From: an uncultured bacterium
GTDB lineage: Bacteria > Bacillota > Clostridia > Oscillospirales > Ruminococcaceae
DNA: 9,237 nt
Assembly (NCBI GenBank): GCA_905214265.1
Contig: CAJMLQ010000117.1
Coordinates: forward strand, 1 to 9,237
Direction of reading: 5' to 3'
Positions 1 to 6,428 of the stretch are shown in pieces. The notes under the pieces are model-generated. The model was not told the DNA's origin. It ran no database searches and saw only the letters and a list, made by a program, of their open reading frames with translations. A program made the translations under genes and the position numbers. Position 1 is the stretch's first letter, and every line of letters begins with the position of its first letter.

Positions 1-425
1 AGACTGTCCAGATTTGGGCGGTTCATGTCCACGGTGGCGGTGAAAACGAACCGCCCGTCCGTTAAGCGCCGGGCCCTGCCCGCCCGCATGGGGACGGTGA
101 ACAGGGGCTGCGCCTCGCCGCCATCCACCGGCAGCGCGTAATATGTAGTGGTATCCTGAGAAGCGGAACCGGCTGTGCCTCGCATCCCGGAAAAGAGGAT
201 GGTCCGGTTATCCATCCAAGAAAAAGCCCGCACCGGACTCAGGGAGCTGAGGGGACGGTCCGCCCCCGTACTGTGGTCATAGACCCACAGCCGGGCGTCA
301 TAGCCATTGGAGGCCAAATTCGCCTGCTGGCGGATATAGGCAGTGTACCGACCGTCCGGCGAGAGACCCAGGTCGCTGAGATATCGGAATTGCAGGAATG
401 TTTCGCAGATCATAGGCTCCATCAT
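1..425 (-). CDS. S9-family (prolyl oligopeptidase-like) peptidase, N-terminal part, cut by window edge
   Basis: Reading the minus strand from ATG at 425 gives 141 codons with no stop, open to the left edge. The start is supported by a GGAG box (431-434) five bases upstream. A second ATG follows immediately at 422, so the start could be one codon shorter. The protein begins MMEPMICETFLQFRYLSDLG and continues LSPDGRYTAYIRQQ, then LWVYDHSTGADRPLSS. The pattern 'LSPDGRYTAYI ... LWVYDhsTG' is typical of the blades of the N-terminal beta-propeller of acylaminoacyl-peptidase/dipeptidyl-peptidase-like S9 serine peptidases. There is no obvious signal peptide, so a cytoplasmic peptidase is likely. The catalytic Ser/Asp/His domain would lie beyond the window, so activity cannot be judged. 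Any other beta-propeller protein with TolB-like repeats is the main alternative. The GntR regulator upstream on the same strand could control it. Confidence 0.72.
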   Translation of the reverse strand, partial: MMEPMICETFLQFRYLSDLGLSPDGRYTAYIRQQANLASNGYDARLWVYDHSTGADRPLSSLSPVRAFSWMDNRTILFSGMRGTAGSASQDTTTYYALPVDGGEAQPLFTVPMRAGRARRLTDGRFVFTATVDMNRPNLDS

Positions 426-535
426 ATTCACTCCATTTCGTCATTGACTACAAATTTCATCCTGTACCAGCGGCACCGCAGATGTGTCCTGCTGCCGGGA
501 GAGGCGGCGTCTGGAAACTGGAAATAGCATCCTGA

Positions 536-575
536 TTTTAATTATTTATTTTTAATTAAAAATAAATAATTAAAA
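536..575. repeat. Perfect 40-bp palindrome of A/T only
   Basis: The left arm (536-555) is the exact reverse complement of the right arm (556-575), with no loop and no G or C. Arm and complement break at the next base pair (A535/A576). It lies in the 163-bp gap between the end of the GntR-type regulator (589) and the start of the peptidase (425), both on the minus strand. An AT-only stem would be weak as a transcription terminator. A protein-binding site, an AT-rich upstream promoter element or a site prone to cruciform extrusion are alternatives. The perfect symmetry is a direct observation; the role is unknown. Confidence 0.9.
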
Positions 576-588
576 AATGGCCCCATCC

Positions 589-1230
589 TTACAACCGGCG
601 AAGCACACCTTCGATATGCTGCTGTAAACAGTGCTGGGCCCTCGTGATATCTCCGGAACGGATGGACTCTACTAGGCGAACGTGATCTCTGGCTGTGCCG
701 CTAAAGTCCCGGAGCCGCAAAGGGCAAAGCAGATAGTTGGACACTAGAAAGCGCCCCTGTACCCGGTCATACGTCTCCAGCAGAATCCTGTTCCCTGACG
801 CTTCTACAAGCAACCGATGAAAGCGGCGGTCCAACATGGCGAATTCTTTTGGAGAAAAAGAACTGCCGGTGAGGCGGACACCCTCTTCACTGTAACGATT
901 CAACTGGGCTAATACGCTTTCTGCCGACAGCCCAAGGCCGGACATAAACCGCTCCAGCGCATGTCCCTCTACCATTTGACGGACTTCACACATCTGGCGC
1001 ACATGCTCCTGGTCATACTCCGGCACATAGATGCGGCCATTACCCATGATCTGAAGGATCCCGTCATTGGCCAGTAATTTAACGGCCTGAACCACCGGCG
1101 TTCGGCTGACCTCGAAGCGATGAGCCAGTTCGTCCAAGGTCAGGTTTTGTCCCATCTCATAATCACCATTAATGAGGCTCTCAACAATATGCTCATACAA
1201 AATTTCGTCCAGGCTATTCTTTACTTTCAT
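589..1230 (-). CDS. GntR-family transcriptional regulator, FadR subfamily (wHTH + FCD domain)
   Basis: A 213-residue DNA-binding regulator. The start at ATG 1230 is chosen over an upstream ATG at 1302 because GGAGGAA lies seven bases before it and the extra 24 residues look unrelated to the family. Residues 8-70 form the winged helix-turn-helix, with the hallmark LTLDELAHRFEVSRTPVVQA followed by KLLANDGIL and a wing ending RIYVP. Residues about 78-208 match the all-helical FCD ligand-binding domain, including the signature LDRRFHRLLVEASGN. Asp134, His138, His183 and His205 fit the usual metal site of this domain. FadR-type regulators usually sense small carboxylates or sugar acids, and metabolic genes are the common targets. 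The AT-only palindrome just after the gene, ahead of the peptidase, is a possible binding site. No convincing promoter was found in the AT-rich 1231-1424 gap. Confidence 0.93.
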   Translation of the reverse strand: MKVKNSLDEILYEHIVESLINGDYEMGQNLTLDELAHRFEVSRTPVVQAVKLLANDGILQIMGNGRIYVPEYDQEHVRQMCEVRQMVEGHALERFMSGLGLSAESVLAQLNRYSEEGVRLTGSSFSPKEFAMLDRRFHRLLVEASGNRILLETYDRVQGRFLVSNYLLCPLRLRDFSGTARDHVRLVESIRSGDITRAQHCLQQHIEGVLRRL

Positions 1231-1424
1231 GGAATTCTTCCTCCAGTTAAAATAAGTGTAATCGAGAACAGAGAAAAAAACAATAGGGAATAGAAGTGTC
1301 ATTTATTAGGCGGCGAAAATTCATGATAAATTCACAAGGGGTTACAAGAAATTATTGTTAAAAATGCCAACAAGATGCTATATGCGTTTGTTTCTGATTC
1401 TTATATCTACCATCTCGCTTCACA
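1231..1424. other. AT-rich intergenic stretch without a recognised feature
   Basis: This 194-bp gap upstream of the GntR gene must hold its promoter, but no pair of boxes with good spacing stands out on the minus strand. It contains two copies of AAATTCA 11 bp apart around 1318-1335, too short to assign. Confidence 0.5.
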
Positions 1425-1769
1425 TTAGATAGGCCTTATCAAATATCCTGTCCAGCCAGCAGCCAGTGTGATGAGGATGACCACAACATCCCCGCCGGGA
1501 AATTGTGTGAGGGAAGAAGGTGTCAGTCCAAACAGCATCAAAATCCATGCCAATACAAATGGAACGCTGTATAGCATCAGCGCAGCTTTTCCGACCTTTG
1601 CAAAAGGGCGATACAACAAGTTCAGCTTCCTTTCCGGCAGCGCCGCCGCCAGCAGGACCTTGCTCCCGCCTGTCCCGATCAGCATTCCAATCACGGCCCC
1701 CCGGACGGCATCCAATGCCAGCAGCCTGACAGCCGCGGGGGTAATTTTTCGTGTTGCCTTTTGATTCAT
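1425..1769 (-). CDS. Small hydrophobic membrane protein of unknown function
   Basis: A 114-residue protein starting at ATG 1769, with an AAGGA ribosome site about seven bases upstream. I do not recognise the family. A basic N-terminus (MNQKATRK) precedes a first hydrophobic stretch at about residues 22-43 (RGAVIGMLIGTGGSKVLLAA). A basic loop (residues 47-61) follows, then clear membrane spans at about 63-82 (ALMLYSVPFVLAWILMLFGL) and 94-111 (DVVVILITLAAGWTGYLI). This gives two or three predicted spans. The segregation of hydrophobic and charged residues argues that this frame is real, whereas overlapping frames read as low-complexity Arg/Pro-rich peptides. It stands alone: 194 bp from the GntR regulator downstream and divergent from the broken LytTR regulator. 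Confidence 0.6.
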   Translation of the reverse strand: MNQKATRKITPAAVRLLALDAVRGAVIGMLIGTGGSKVLLAAALPERKLNLLYRPFAKVGKAALMLYSVPFVLAWILMLFGLTPSSLTQFPGGDVVVILITLAAGWTGYLIRPI

Positions 1770-1894
1770 GGGGACATCCTTGGTTTTTATCCCCTCTTGT
1801 TATCGGCGGCATTGTAGCATGAATGAAGAGCGATAGGCTGGATTTTGGCCCCAGATGTGCGTCCTCGGCTTTAAATGCGAGTTAGTCCTATGCG

Positions 1895-1945
1895 TTCAGG
1901 ACAAATTGCATTTATTCAGGACAAAACCTTTCAATCTGATATACT
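1895..1945 (+). promoter_or_regulatory. Candidate LytTR-type promoter: two 11-bp direct repeats and an extended -10 box
   Basis: TTCAGGACAAA occurs at 1895-1905 and again at 1915-1925, exactly 20 bp apart, about two helical turns on the same DNA face. Downstream lies TATACT (1940-1945) preceded by TG at 1937-1938, an extended -10 element. No good -35 is present 17 bp upstream; the second repeat covers that position, as expected for an activator-dependent promoter. LytTR regulators such as AgrA and ComE are known to bind paired direct repeats about 20-21 bp apart upstream of weak -35 regions. The following gene encodes a (broken) LytTR regulator, which fits autoregulation. The repeats are seen directly; binding is inferred. 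Confidence 0.6.
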
Positions 1946-1978
1946 GCGGGAAAAGATGGACAAGAAAGGATTCCGCCT

Positions 1979-2666
1979 ATGGTACCGATCATTCTTTGCG
2001 ACGACGATCCCTTCACATTGCAGCTTCTGTCCGAGCTGCTGGAACGGGCAATCCGGCAAAGCAAAGCAGAGGCCAACTTGTCTGTCTGGCCTCTGCTGGT
2101 CAGGAGCCGCTCCAGTTTATCCGCAGCGGTGGAAGTTATCTCTATTTCCTCGATTATGACCTGGGAAGGGATTCCCCCCAACGGCGTGGACCTTGTCCGG
2201 CAGATCTACCACACGGACCCCGGCGGGAAAATCGTCTTTGTTACCGGCCATGGGGAGAAGGGCATGGATATTCTGCGCAGCGGCGTGCGGCCCTTTGGGT
2301 TTATTGAAAATGTGTGGATCAGAATGAGATGGTTCGGGAGTGGAGTATATTCGATATTTGAAAATGGCGGTGCCGGAGCAGCAAAACAGCGCGGACGGGG
2401 ACACCGCCGAACTGCCCATCGGGATCGATGAAACGGTACGGCTGCCGGTTTCTGAGATATTGTATGTGGATTCCGTCAAAACAGTGGCCCATTCTATTTG
2501 CTGTCATTTGACGGGTCAGGGGGTGACTGCGCGGGAGACGATCGAACACGCCCAGGAACAGCTGGAAGATCAGGTTATCCGCTGCCGTTGCTCTGTTTTA
2601 GTAAGGGACATTGCCGCCGCTGGGCAGTTCAGCGTTTGCGATAAAATAATTTTTAAGACGCAGTGA
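1979..2666 (+). pseudogene. Frameshifted LytTR-family response regulator (AgrA/LytR type)
   Basis: The start ATG 1979 has an AAAGGA ribosome site eight bases upstream. The first 36 or so codons give a receiver N-terminus, MVPIILCDDDPFTLQLLSEL, with the acidic pocket residues. The reading then jumps frame near 2086-2090 to SAGQEPLQFIRSGG and YFLDYDLGRDS, which carries the likely phospho-acceptor Asp. It jumps back inside a run of six C (2174-2179) to NGVDLVRQIYHTDPGGKIVF. It jumps again near 2307-2310, after GFIE, to VDQNEMVREWS, and once more near 2340 to EYIRYLKMAVPEQQ. The last frame, ending at 2666, is a LytTR DNA-binding domain: VRLPVSEILYVDSVKTVAHS, then VIRCRCSVLVRDIAAAGQF, where family members usually have C-H-R-S. 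The combined span, about 229 codons, is normal for an intact family member. No intact product can be made. Homopolymer sequencing error could explain some shifts but probably not four. Confidence 0.85.
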
Positions 2667-2711
2667 TAAAGGGGCTGCATATATACGCGCAAGATAGAAC
2701 AGAATTTGTGA

Positions 2712-3098
2712 AGACAGCGCCTTTGCTTTCCTATAACCTTGGTCCGTGGAGATCGGAATTTACGAAAAAATACAGGAATTGTTCAGGATGCCGTTACAGC
2801 TGTTGACATTGATGATGAGCGAACCGCTCTGGTGCTTGTCAGTCTTACTCCTGACGGGAATATTTGCATAGAAAGAACTTATTATGCGATGATTTGCGAG
2901 ATTGATGCGACGGCATGTAAAGTTACATTTCATGTTACTGACGACGTAGCGTAGCCCTCAATCAAATCCTGGTTTACGATTGAACCCTATGGGCCGCAGA
3001 GTGCTTGCGGCCTCATTCTGTTTAAAACCGGGTATGAAATTGCGGCATTAAAACGCATAGTCCAGCGAATAGAGTATGAAGAGGCCAGGGAACGGTGA
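2712..3098 (+). pseudogene. Unrecognised reading frame split by an in-frame TAG (possible broken gene)
   Basis: One frame is open from 2712 to a TAG at 2952-2954, then continues in the same frame to a TGA at 3096-3098. The first part (possible TTG start at 2739, no clear ribosome site) includes AVTAVDIDDERTALVLVS and LTPDGNICIERTYYAMICEI. The part after the TAG reads WFTIEPYGPQSACGLILFK, then GYEIAALKRIVQRIEYEEAR, a protein-like amphipathic basic helix. A likely terminator follows directly after the TGA. This suggests one gene interrupted by a nonsense change, or two short adjacent frames. I do not recognise either half. The setting, just after a frameshifted regulator, favours decay. Apart from this frame and its hairpins I see no gene in 2667-3132. 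Confidence 0.35.
2992..3012. repeat. 7-bp GC-rich hairpin
   Basis: GGCCGCA (2992-2998) pairs with TGCGGCC (3006-3012) around a 7-base loop. The bases after it on the plus strand are only moderately T-rich (TCATTCTGTTT). It could terminate the frame ending at 2954, but it also lies within the second half of the split reading frame, where it may be chance. Confidence 0.4.
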
Positions 3099-3128
3099 TC
3101 TTTTCAGATTGCTGCACCCTGGCTTTTT
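3084..3128 (+). terminator. Candidate rho-independent terminator
   Basis: GCCAGGG (3084-3090) pairs with CCCTGGC (3117-3123), and an inner stem ATCT/AGAT (3098-3101 with 3106-3109) closes a TTTC loop. Five T residues (3124-3128) follow on the plus strand. It sits at the end of the split reading frame (TGA at 3096-3098) and just before the end of the convergent MerR gene. The minus-strand side has no T run, so it works best for plus-strand transcripts. Confidence 0.6.
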
Positions 3129-3132
3129 GTTG

Positions 3133-3960
3133 TCAATTGAAATTCAAAACCGGGATTTCAATTTTTGTAATATAGTCCTCGATTCTGTCGATCACCAGTT
3201 CATTGATCCCAATCTCATAGGCATAGCCGGAGAACTGTAAATGGTGCTGCTCTGCGTAGCGGAGGATCGCTTCATAGCGGGCAGGCAGCCTGTCCCAATT
3301 CCCAATGCAGAATGCCCGCAAATAGACCCCGCCGGGGCACCTGTGGAGTCCCATCCTGTTCTGCGTGTCCGGCAGTTCGATAAACAGCTTGGAGTAGTCC
3401 TCAAACCTCCGGGCCAGGAGGTTTTCCACCGGGAGCATGGAGCCGTAGGGAGTCTGGTACATACGCGGAAGCTGATATTTCTTGGTCTGCTCAAGAATCA
3501 GCTCAATCTCATCCTCCAGGGACTTTTCCGGTGATGTTTGCACCGTCGCCAGATACTGCGGTTCCCGCTCAATGAGGGAGATCTCGGAGAGGTCCAGGTC
3601 CAAAAGTTCGGTCATCTCCTGGCGGCGGCTGCACAGTTTTGACCGGACGGCCTTCAGCCCCTGGATCGTCCGGTCCAGTTCTGAGATTTTATCCCGAAGC
3701 AGGTCCGCCATGCTCCCAGCGGACCTGTTTTTCATAAATTCCTGAATATCCCGGATGGGCACGTTCATGTCCCGGAGCAGCAGGATCACCTCCAGCTCCG
3801 TACTCTGGTAATAGCTGTATAGCCGGTACCCATTTTCTTCGTGGATAAACGCAGGCTTGAACAGACCGATCTCATCATACCACATGAGTGTCTTTTTGTT
3901 GATCCCATGCAGAGCGGCAAACTGGCCGATGGTAAACAGCTTCGGTTTTTCCCGCAGCAT
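3133..3960 (-). CDS. MerR-family drug-sensing activator with GyrI-like ligand domain (BmrR-like)
   Basis: A 275-residue regulator. ATG 3960 is preferred over an in-frame TTG at 3966, because the GGGGG ribosome box lies nine bases before the ATG but only three before the TTG. Residues 8-76 are the MerR winged helix-turn-helix: FTIGQFAALHGINKKTLMWY, then DEIGLFKPAF and ENGYRLYSYYQ. A charged helix at about 85-120 should form the dimer coiled coil. Residues about 128-272 match the GyrI-like/effector-binding domain of BmrR-type regulators. Glu249 in GYAYEIGINELVI is in the position expected for the buried acidic residue that binds cationic drugs; this is inferred without alignment. MerR proteins of this type activate a nearby efflux gene when ligand binds. 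The gene is divergent from the MATE exporter and shares its control region, which strongly suggests that exporter is the target. Confidence 0.92.
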   Translation of the reverse strand: MLREKPKLFTIGQFAALHGINKKTLMWYDEIGLFKPAFIHEENGYRLYSYYQSTELEVILLLRDMNVPIRDIQEFMKNRSAGSMADLLRDKISELDRTIQGLKAVRSKLCSRRQEMTELLDLDLSEISLIEREPQYLATVQTSPEKSLEDEIELILEQTKKYQLPRMYQTPYGSMLPVENLLARRFEDYSKLFIELPDTQNRMGLHRCPGGVYLRAFCIGNWDRLPARYEAILRYAEQHHLQFSGYAYEIGINELVIDRIEDYITKIEIPVLNFN

Positions 3961-3974
3961 TTTCAAAAACCCCC

Positions 3975-4005
3975 TTGACCGTACAGTAACTGTAGGGATT
4001 ATGAT
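3975..4005 (+). promoter_or_regulatory. MerR-type promoter and operator for the MATE gene
   Basis: -35 TTGACC (3975-3980) and -10 TATGAT (4000-4005) are separated by 19 bp rather than 17, the hallmark of MerR-activated promoters. The spacer is filled by a near-perfect dyad at 3979-3997, CCGTACAGTAACTGTAGGG, in which TACAGT and ACTGTA flank a central A and the outer CC/GG also pair. MerR proteins bind such sites and twist the DNA to realign the two boxes. The transcript should begin near 4012 and run into the MATE exporter. Confidence 0.88.
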
Positions 4006-4029
4006 ACTCCATGCCGGTAACTACCACAA
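4001..4029 (-). promoter_or_regulatory. Divergent promoter of the MerR regulator gene
   Basis: On the minus strand, -35 TTGTGG (4024-4029) and -10 TATCAT (4001-4006) are 17 bp apart. The -10 overlaps that of the opposing MATE promoter, and the transcript should start inside or at the edge of the MerR operator (3979-3997). Regulator bound there would be expected to repress its own gene, as is common for MerR proteins. Confidence 0.6.
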
Positions 4030-4047
4030 GAAGCAGGAGGAATTTCC

Positions 4048-5379
4048 GTGCAGAATGAAATTGCATACAGCAGACCCGTCACCCTGACAAACATTCTTAG
4101 ATTTGCAGTCCCCACCATCGCCATGAGCGTATTCATGTCCTTCTATACGATGGTGGACGGGCTGTTCGTCTCAAACCTGATCGGGACCAGCGCCCTGTCT
4201 GCCCTCAATCTGGTCTATCCCGTCATCGCGCTGGTGACGGCCATCTCCACCATGCTCGCAACCGGCGGCAGCGCGGCTATCATGAGAAAGATGGGAGAGG
4301 GAAAGCCCGATGAAGCAAAGCAGGACTTTACGTTTCTGATCCTGGTCAATGTCCTGACCGGCCTTGTGATGTGCGGGCTGGGCTATCTGTTCATGGGGAA
4401 GATCTTCGGCTCCATGTCCCTGTCCCCGGAGGTCTCCGCCTATTGCTGGGAATATCTGAGCCGTTACCTGCTGTTCACCGTCCCTATTCTTCTGATGAAT
4501 AACTTCACCCTCTATATGATCGCAGCAGGCAAGGCGTCCCTTTCCCTGCTCTGCTCCGTCGCCGGCGGCGTGACCAATATCGTGCTGGACTACCTGTTTA
4601 TCGCCGTTTTCCGCTGGGGGATCGGCGGGGCGGCGGTTGCCACCGGCCTGGGGTACTCCATCACAGCCATCGTGGGCCTGCTGGTGTTCTCCAACCGGAA
4701 CAGCCTGCTCCATTTTGTCAGGCCGGTCTGCCGGCCCCAAACGCTCGGGAGAGCCGTCACGAACGGCTGCTCTGAAATGGCCACCGCGCTGGTCAACGGC
4801 ATCATCACGCTGATGTTCAACTGGACGATGCTCAAATATGTAGGGGAGGACGGCGTTGCCGCAATCACCATCATCTCCTATGTGCTGGCCTTTGCCGGGT
4901 CCCTGTATGCCGGTTATGCCTACGGGGTGGCCCCCATGCTCAGCTTTTATTACGGGGAACAGAACCATGAGAAGCTCAGGAAGCTGGTCCGCACCAGCCT
5001 GAAAATCATCGGCGTGATCGCCGCGGCCACCGTGCTCGTCTCTCTGGCTGTCACAGAGCCGCTGGTGTCCATCTTCGCCCGGCCCGGAACACCTGTCTAT
5101 GACCTGGCTGTGGCAGGAAATCGGATCTGTTCCCTGGCCCTGCTCTTTGTGGGCTTCAACATTTTTGCAAGCGGGATGTTCACCGCGCTTTCCAATGGGC
5201 TCATTTCGGCAGTGCTGGCGTTTTCCCGCACCTTTGTCTTTACGGTGATCGCCATGCTGGCCCTCCCGGCCCTTCTGGGCGTCACCGGGATCTGGCTGGC
5301 GACACCGGCCGCAGAGCTGGCGGCGATCATCCTGTCCGCCGTCATGCTCCTGAAATACCGGCGGCGCTACTGCTATTGA
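4048..5379 (+). CDS. MATE-family multidrug efflux transporter (MepA-like)
   Basis: A 443-residue inner-membrane exporter, the usual length for the MATE family, with hydrophobic segments consistent with 12 spans. It starts at GTG 4048, with a perfect AGGAGG (4035-4040) seven bases upstream. The N-terminal half has the classic MATE region FAVPTIAMSVFMSFYTMVDG, then LFVSNLIGTSALSALNLVYP, and a loop with GGSAAIMRKMGEGKPDEA. The second half repeats the fold, with YGVAPMLSFYYGEQNHEKLR and FNIFASGMFTALSNGLISAV. MATE proteins use Na+ or H+ gradients to expel cationic drugs and metabolites. Control by the adjacent MerR regulator is likely from the 19-bp-spacer promoter upstream. The membrane-GNAT gene begins 17 bp after the stop, so the two are probably co-transcribed. 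Substrate is unknown. Confidence 0.95.
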   Translation: MQNEIAYSRPVTLTNILRFAVPTIAMSVFMSFYTMVDGLFVSNLIGTSALSALNLVYPVIALVTAISTMLATGGSAAIMRKMGEGKPDEAKQDFTFLILVNVLTGLVMCGLGYLFMGKIFGSMSLSPEVSAYCWEYLSRYLLFTVPILLMNNFTLYMIAAGKASLSLLCSVAGGVTNIVLDYLFIAVFRWGIGGAAVATGLGYSITAIVGLLVFSNRNSLLHFVRPVCRPQTLGRAVTNGCSEMATALVNGIITLMFNWTMLKYVGEDGVAAITIISYVLAFAGSLYAGYAYGVAPMLSFYYGEQNHEKLRKLVRTSLKIIGVIAAATVLVSLAVTEPLVSIFARPGTPVYDLAVAGNRICSLALLFVGFNIFASGMFTALSNGLISAVLAFSRTFVFTVIAMLALPALLGVTGIWLATPAAELAAIILSAVMLLKYRRRYCY

Positions 5380-5396
5380 TTCCAGGGGGGAGTATT

Positions 5397-6428
5397 TTGA
5401 AGCTGGTGATTTTGCTGGCCGTAATCGCAGGAAAATGGCTTCTGTGCCTGTGGAGCGGCCTGGGCCTGGTTTTCCTGCTCTTTTGGCTGAAAGGGAAGCA
5501 GTTCAGGGGTAATAGCGAAAAATGGGACGATTTCTTTCTCACCCTGCCGCCGCAAAAGGTGGAGCAGTACGCGATTGGTATTTATCTGGCCGCCGCGCTG
5601 CTCTCGTCCGGCATCAGCTATTGTGTCCTGAAATGGGCGGGCTTCCAGCACAGTCTTTTGATCGCAGGTGCGCTGTTTGTGGTCGGAGCCTTGATTACAG
5701 AGTACCGGTGGTTCACAAAAAAGCGGGACTATGTGCTGAAGCGGTATCAGGAGATCCCGCAGACGATTTTGGAAAGAAGAAATGGAGAAAACAAAATGGA
5801 TGGACAGATCGTATTGAGAGAATACCAGACATCAGACCGCCCGGCTTTGATCGGGATCATCCGGGAGACGTGGCAGTATGACAAGTTTGCCTCCCCCAAG
5901 GCGGCGCAGAAGCTGGCGCGGGCCTATCTGGACAGCTGCCTCACCAATCAGACCTTTACCCAGGTCGCGCTGGTGGATGAAGTCCCGGTGGGGATTATCA
6001 TGGTCAAAGACCGCAGGGAGAAGAGATGCCCGTTCCGCCTCAGACTGCGGATGCTCCTCTCCGTGGCGTCGCTGTTCCTGTCCAAAGAGGGGCGTATGGT
6101 CACCAGGTTCTTTTCCGGCGTGGAAGAGATCGACCGGCAGCTCCTCCAGGACACCCAGACCGAGTACCAGGGAGAGATTGCCTTCTTTGCGGTCAATTCC
6201 AGATACCGGGGCATCGGCCTGGGGAAGAAGCTGTTTGATGCCGCGCGGGATTACATGAGGAACCGGCGGATCAGCAATTTCTTCCTGTTCACAGACACCA
6301 CCTGCAATTACCCGTTTTATGAGCGCCGGGGCATGGAGCGCCGCGGGGAGCGCGTCCACACCTTTGCGGCAAAGGGAAAATCCGGGACCCTGACCATGTT
6401 TATTTACGATTCCTTCATAGAATGTTAA
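5397..6428 (+). CDS. Membrane domain fused to GNAT acetyltransferase
   Basis: A 343-residue protein from TTG 5397, chosen because GGGGGGAG (5385-5392) sits just upstream; the frame is open as far as a TTG at 5376. Residues about 3-31 (KLVILLAVIAGKWLLCLWSG onward), 59-80 and 85-103 are hydrophobic, giving three or four membrane spans, then a basic stretch (RWFTKKRDYVLKRYQ) that should face the cytoplasm. From residue 134 a GNAT domain follows: VLREYQTSDRPALIGIIRET, acetyl-CoA loop RYRGIGLGKKLF (about 269-280), and the usual C-terminal FYERRGM (307-313). Both halves are in one frame with no stop. An internal ATG at 5796 with its own GGAG box could also give a free 210-residue acetyltransferase. 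The membrane part is not a family I recognise. Position in the MATE operon suggests acetylation of a toxic compound at the membrane, which is inference. Confidence 0.8.
   Translation: MKLVILLAVIAGKWLLCLWSGLGLVFLLFWLKGKQFRGNSEKWDDFFLTLPPQKVEQYAIGIYLAAALLSSGISYCVLKWAGFQHSLLIAGALFVVGALITEYRWFTKKRDYVLKRYQEIPQTILERRNGENKMDGQIVLREYQTSDRPALIGIIRETWQYDKFASPKAAQKLARAYLDSCLTNQTFTQVALVDEVPVGIIMVKDRREKRCPFRLRLRMLLSVASLFLSKEGRMVTRFFSGVEEIDRQLLQDTQTEYQGEIAFFAVNSRYRGIGLGKKLFDAARDYMRNRRISNFFLFTDTTCNYPFYERRGMERRGERVHTFAAKGKSGTLTMFIYDSFIEC
5784..5798 (+). promoter_or_regulatory. Internal ribosome site and ATG before the GNAT domain
   Basis: GGAG (5784-5787) lies eight bases before an in-frame ATG (5796-5798), exactly at the junction between the membrane part and the acetyltransferase domain. 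It may be a relic of two once-separate genes, or it may still produce a soluble acetyltransferase alongside the full-length form. Confidence 0.45.

Noticed and set aside
273..527. Plus-strand open frame of 84 codons near the left end
   Set aside because: Most of it overlaps the S9-peptidase coding sequence on the other strand, which has a ribosome site and propeller-type motifs.
536..575. AT-only palindrome as a rho-independent terminator for the GntR gene
   Set aside because: A stem without G or C would be too weak at growth temperature, although its T-rich surroundings invite the idea.
1420..1812. Minus-strand open frame of 130 codons overlapping the small membrane protein
   Set aside because: It is Gly/Arg/Cys-rich with no hydrophobic pattern and no good ribosome site; the overlapping 114-residue frame is much more protein-like.
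4171..4968. Minus-strand open frame of 265 codons
   Set aside because: It is antisense to the MATE exporter and reads as a His/Gln/Asp/Gly-rich chain, typical of a shadow of GC-rich membrane-protein coding DNA.
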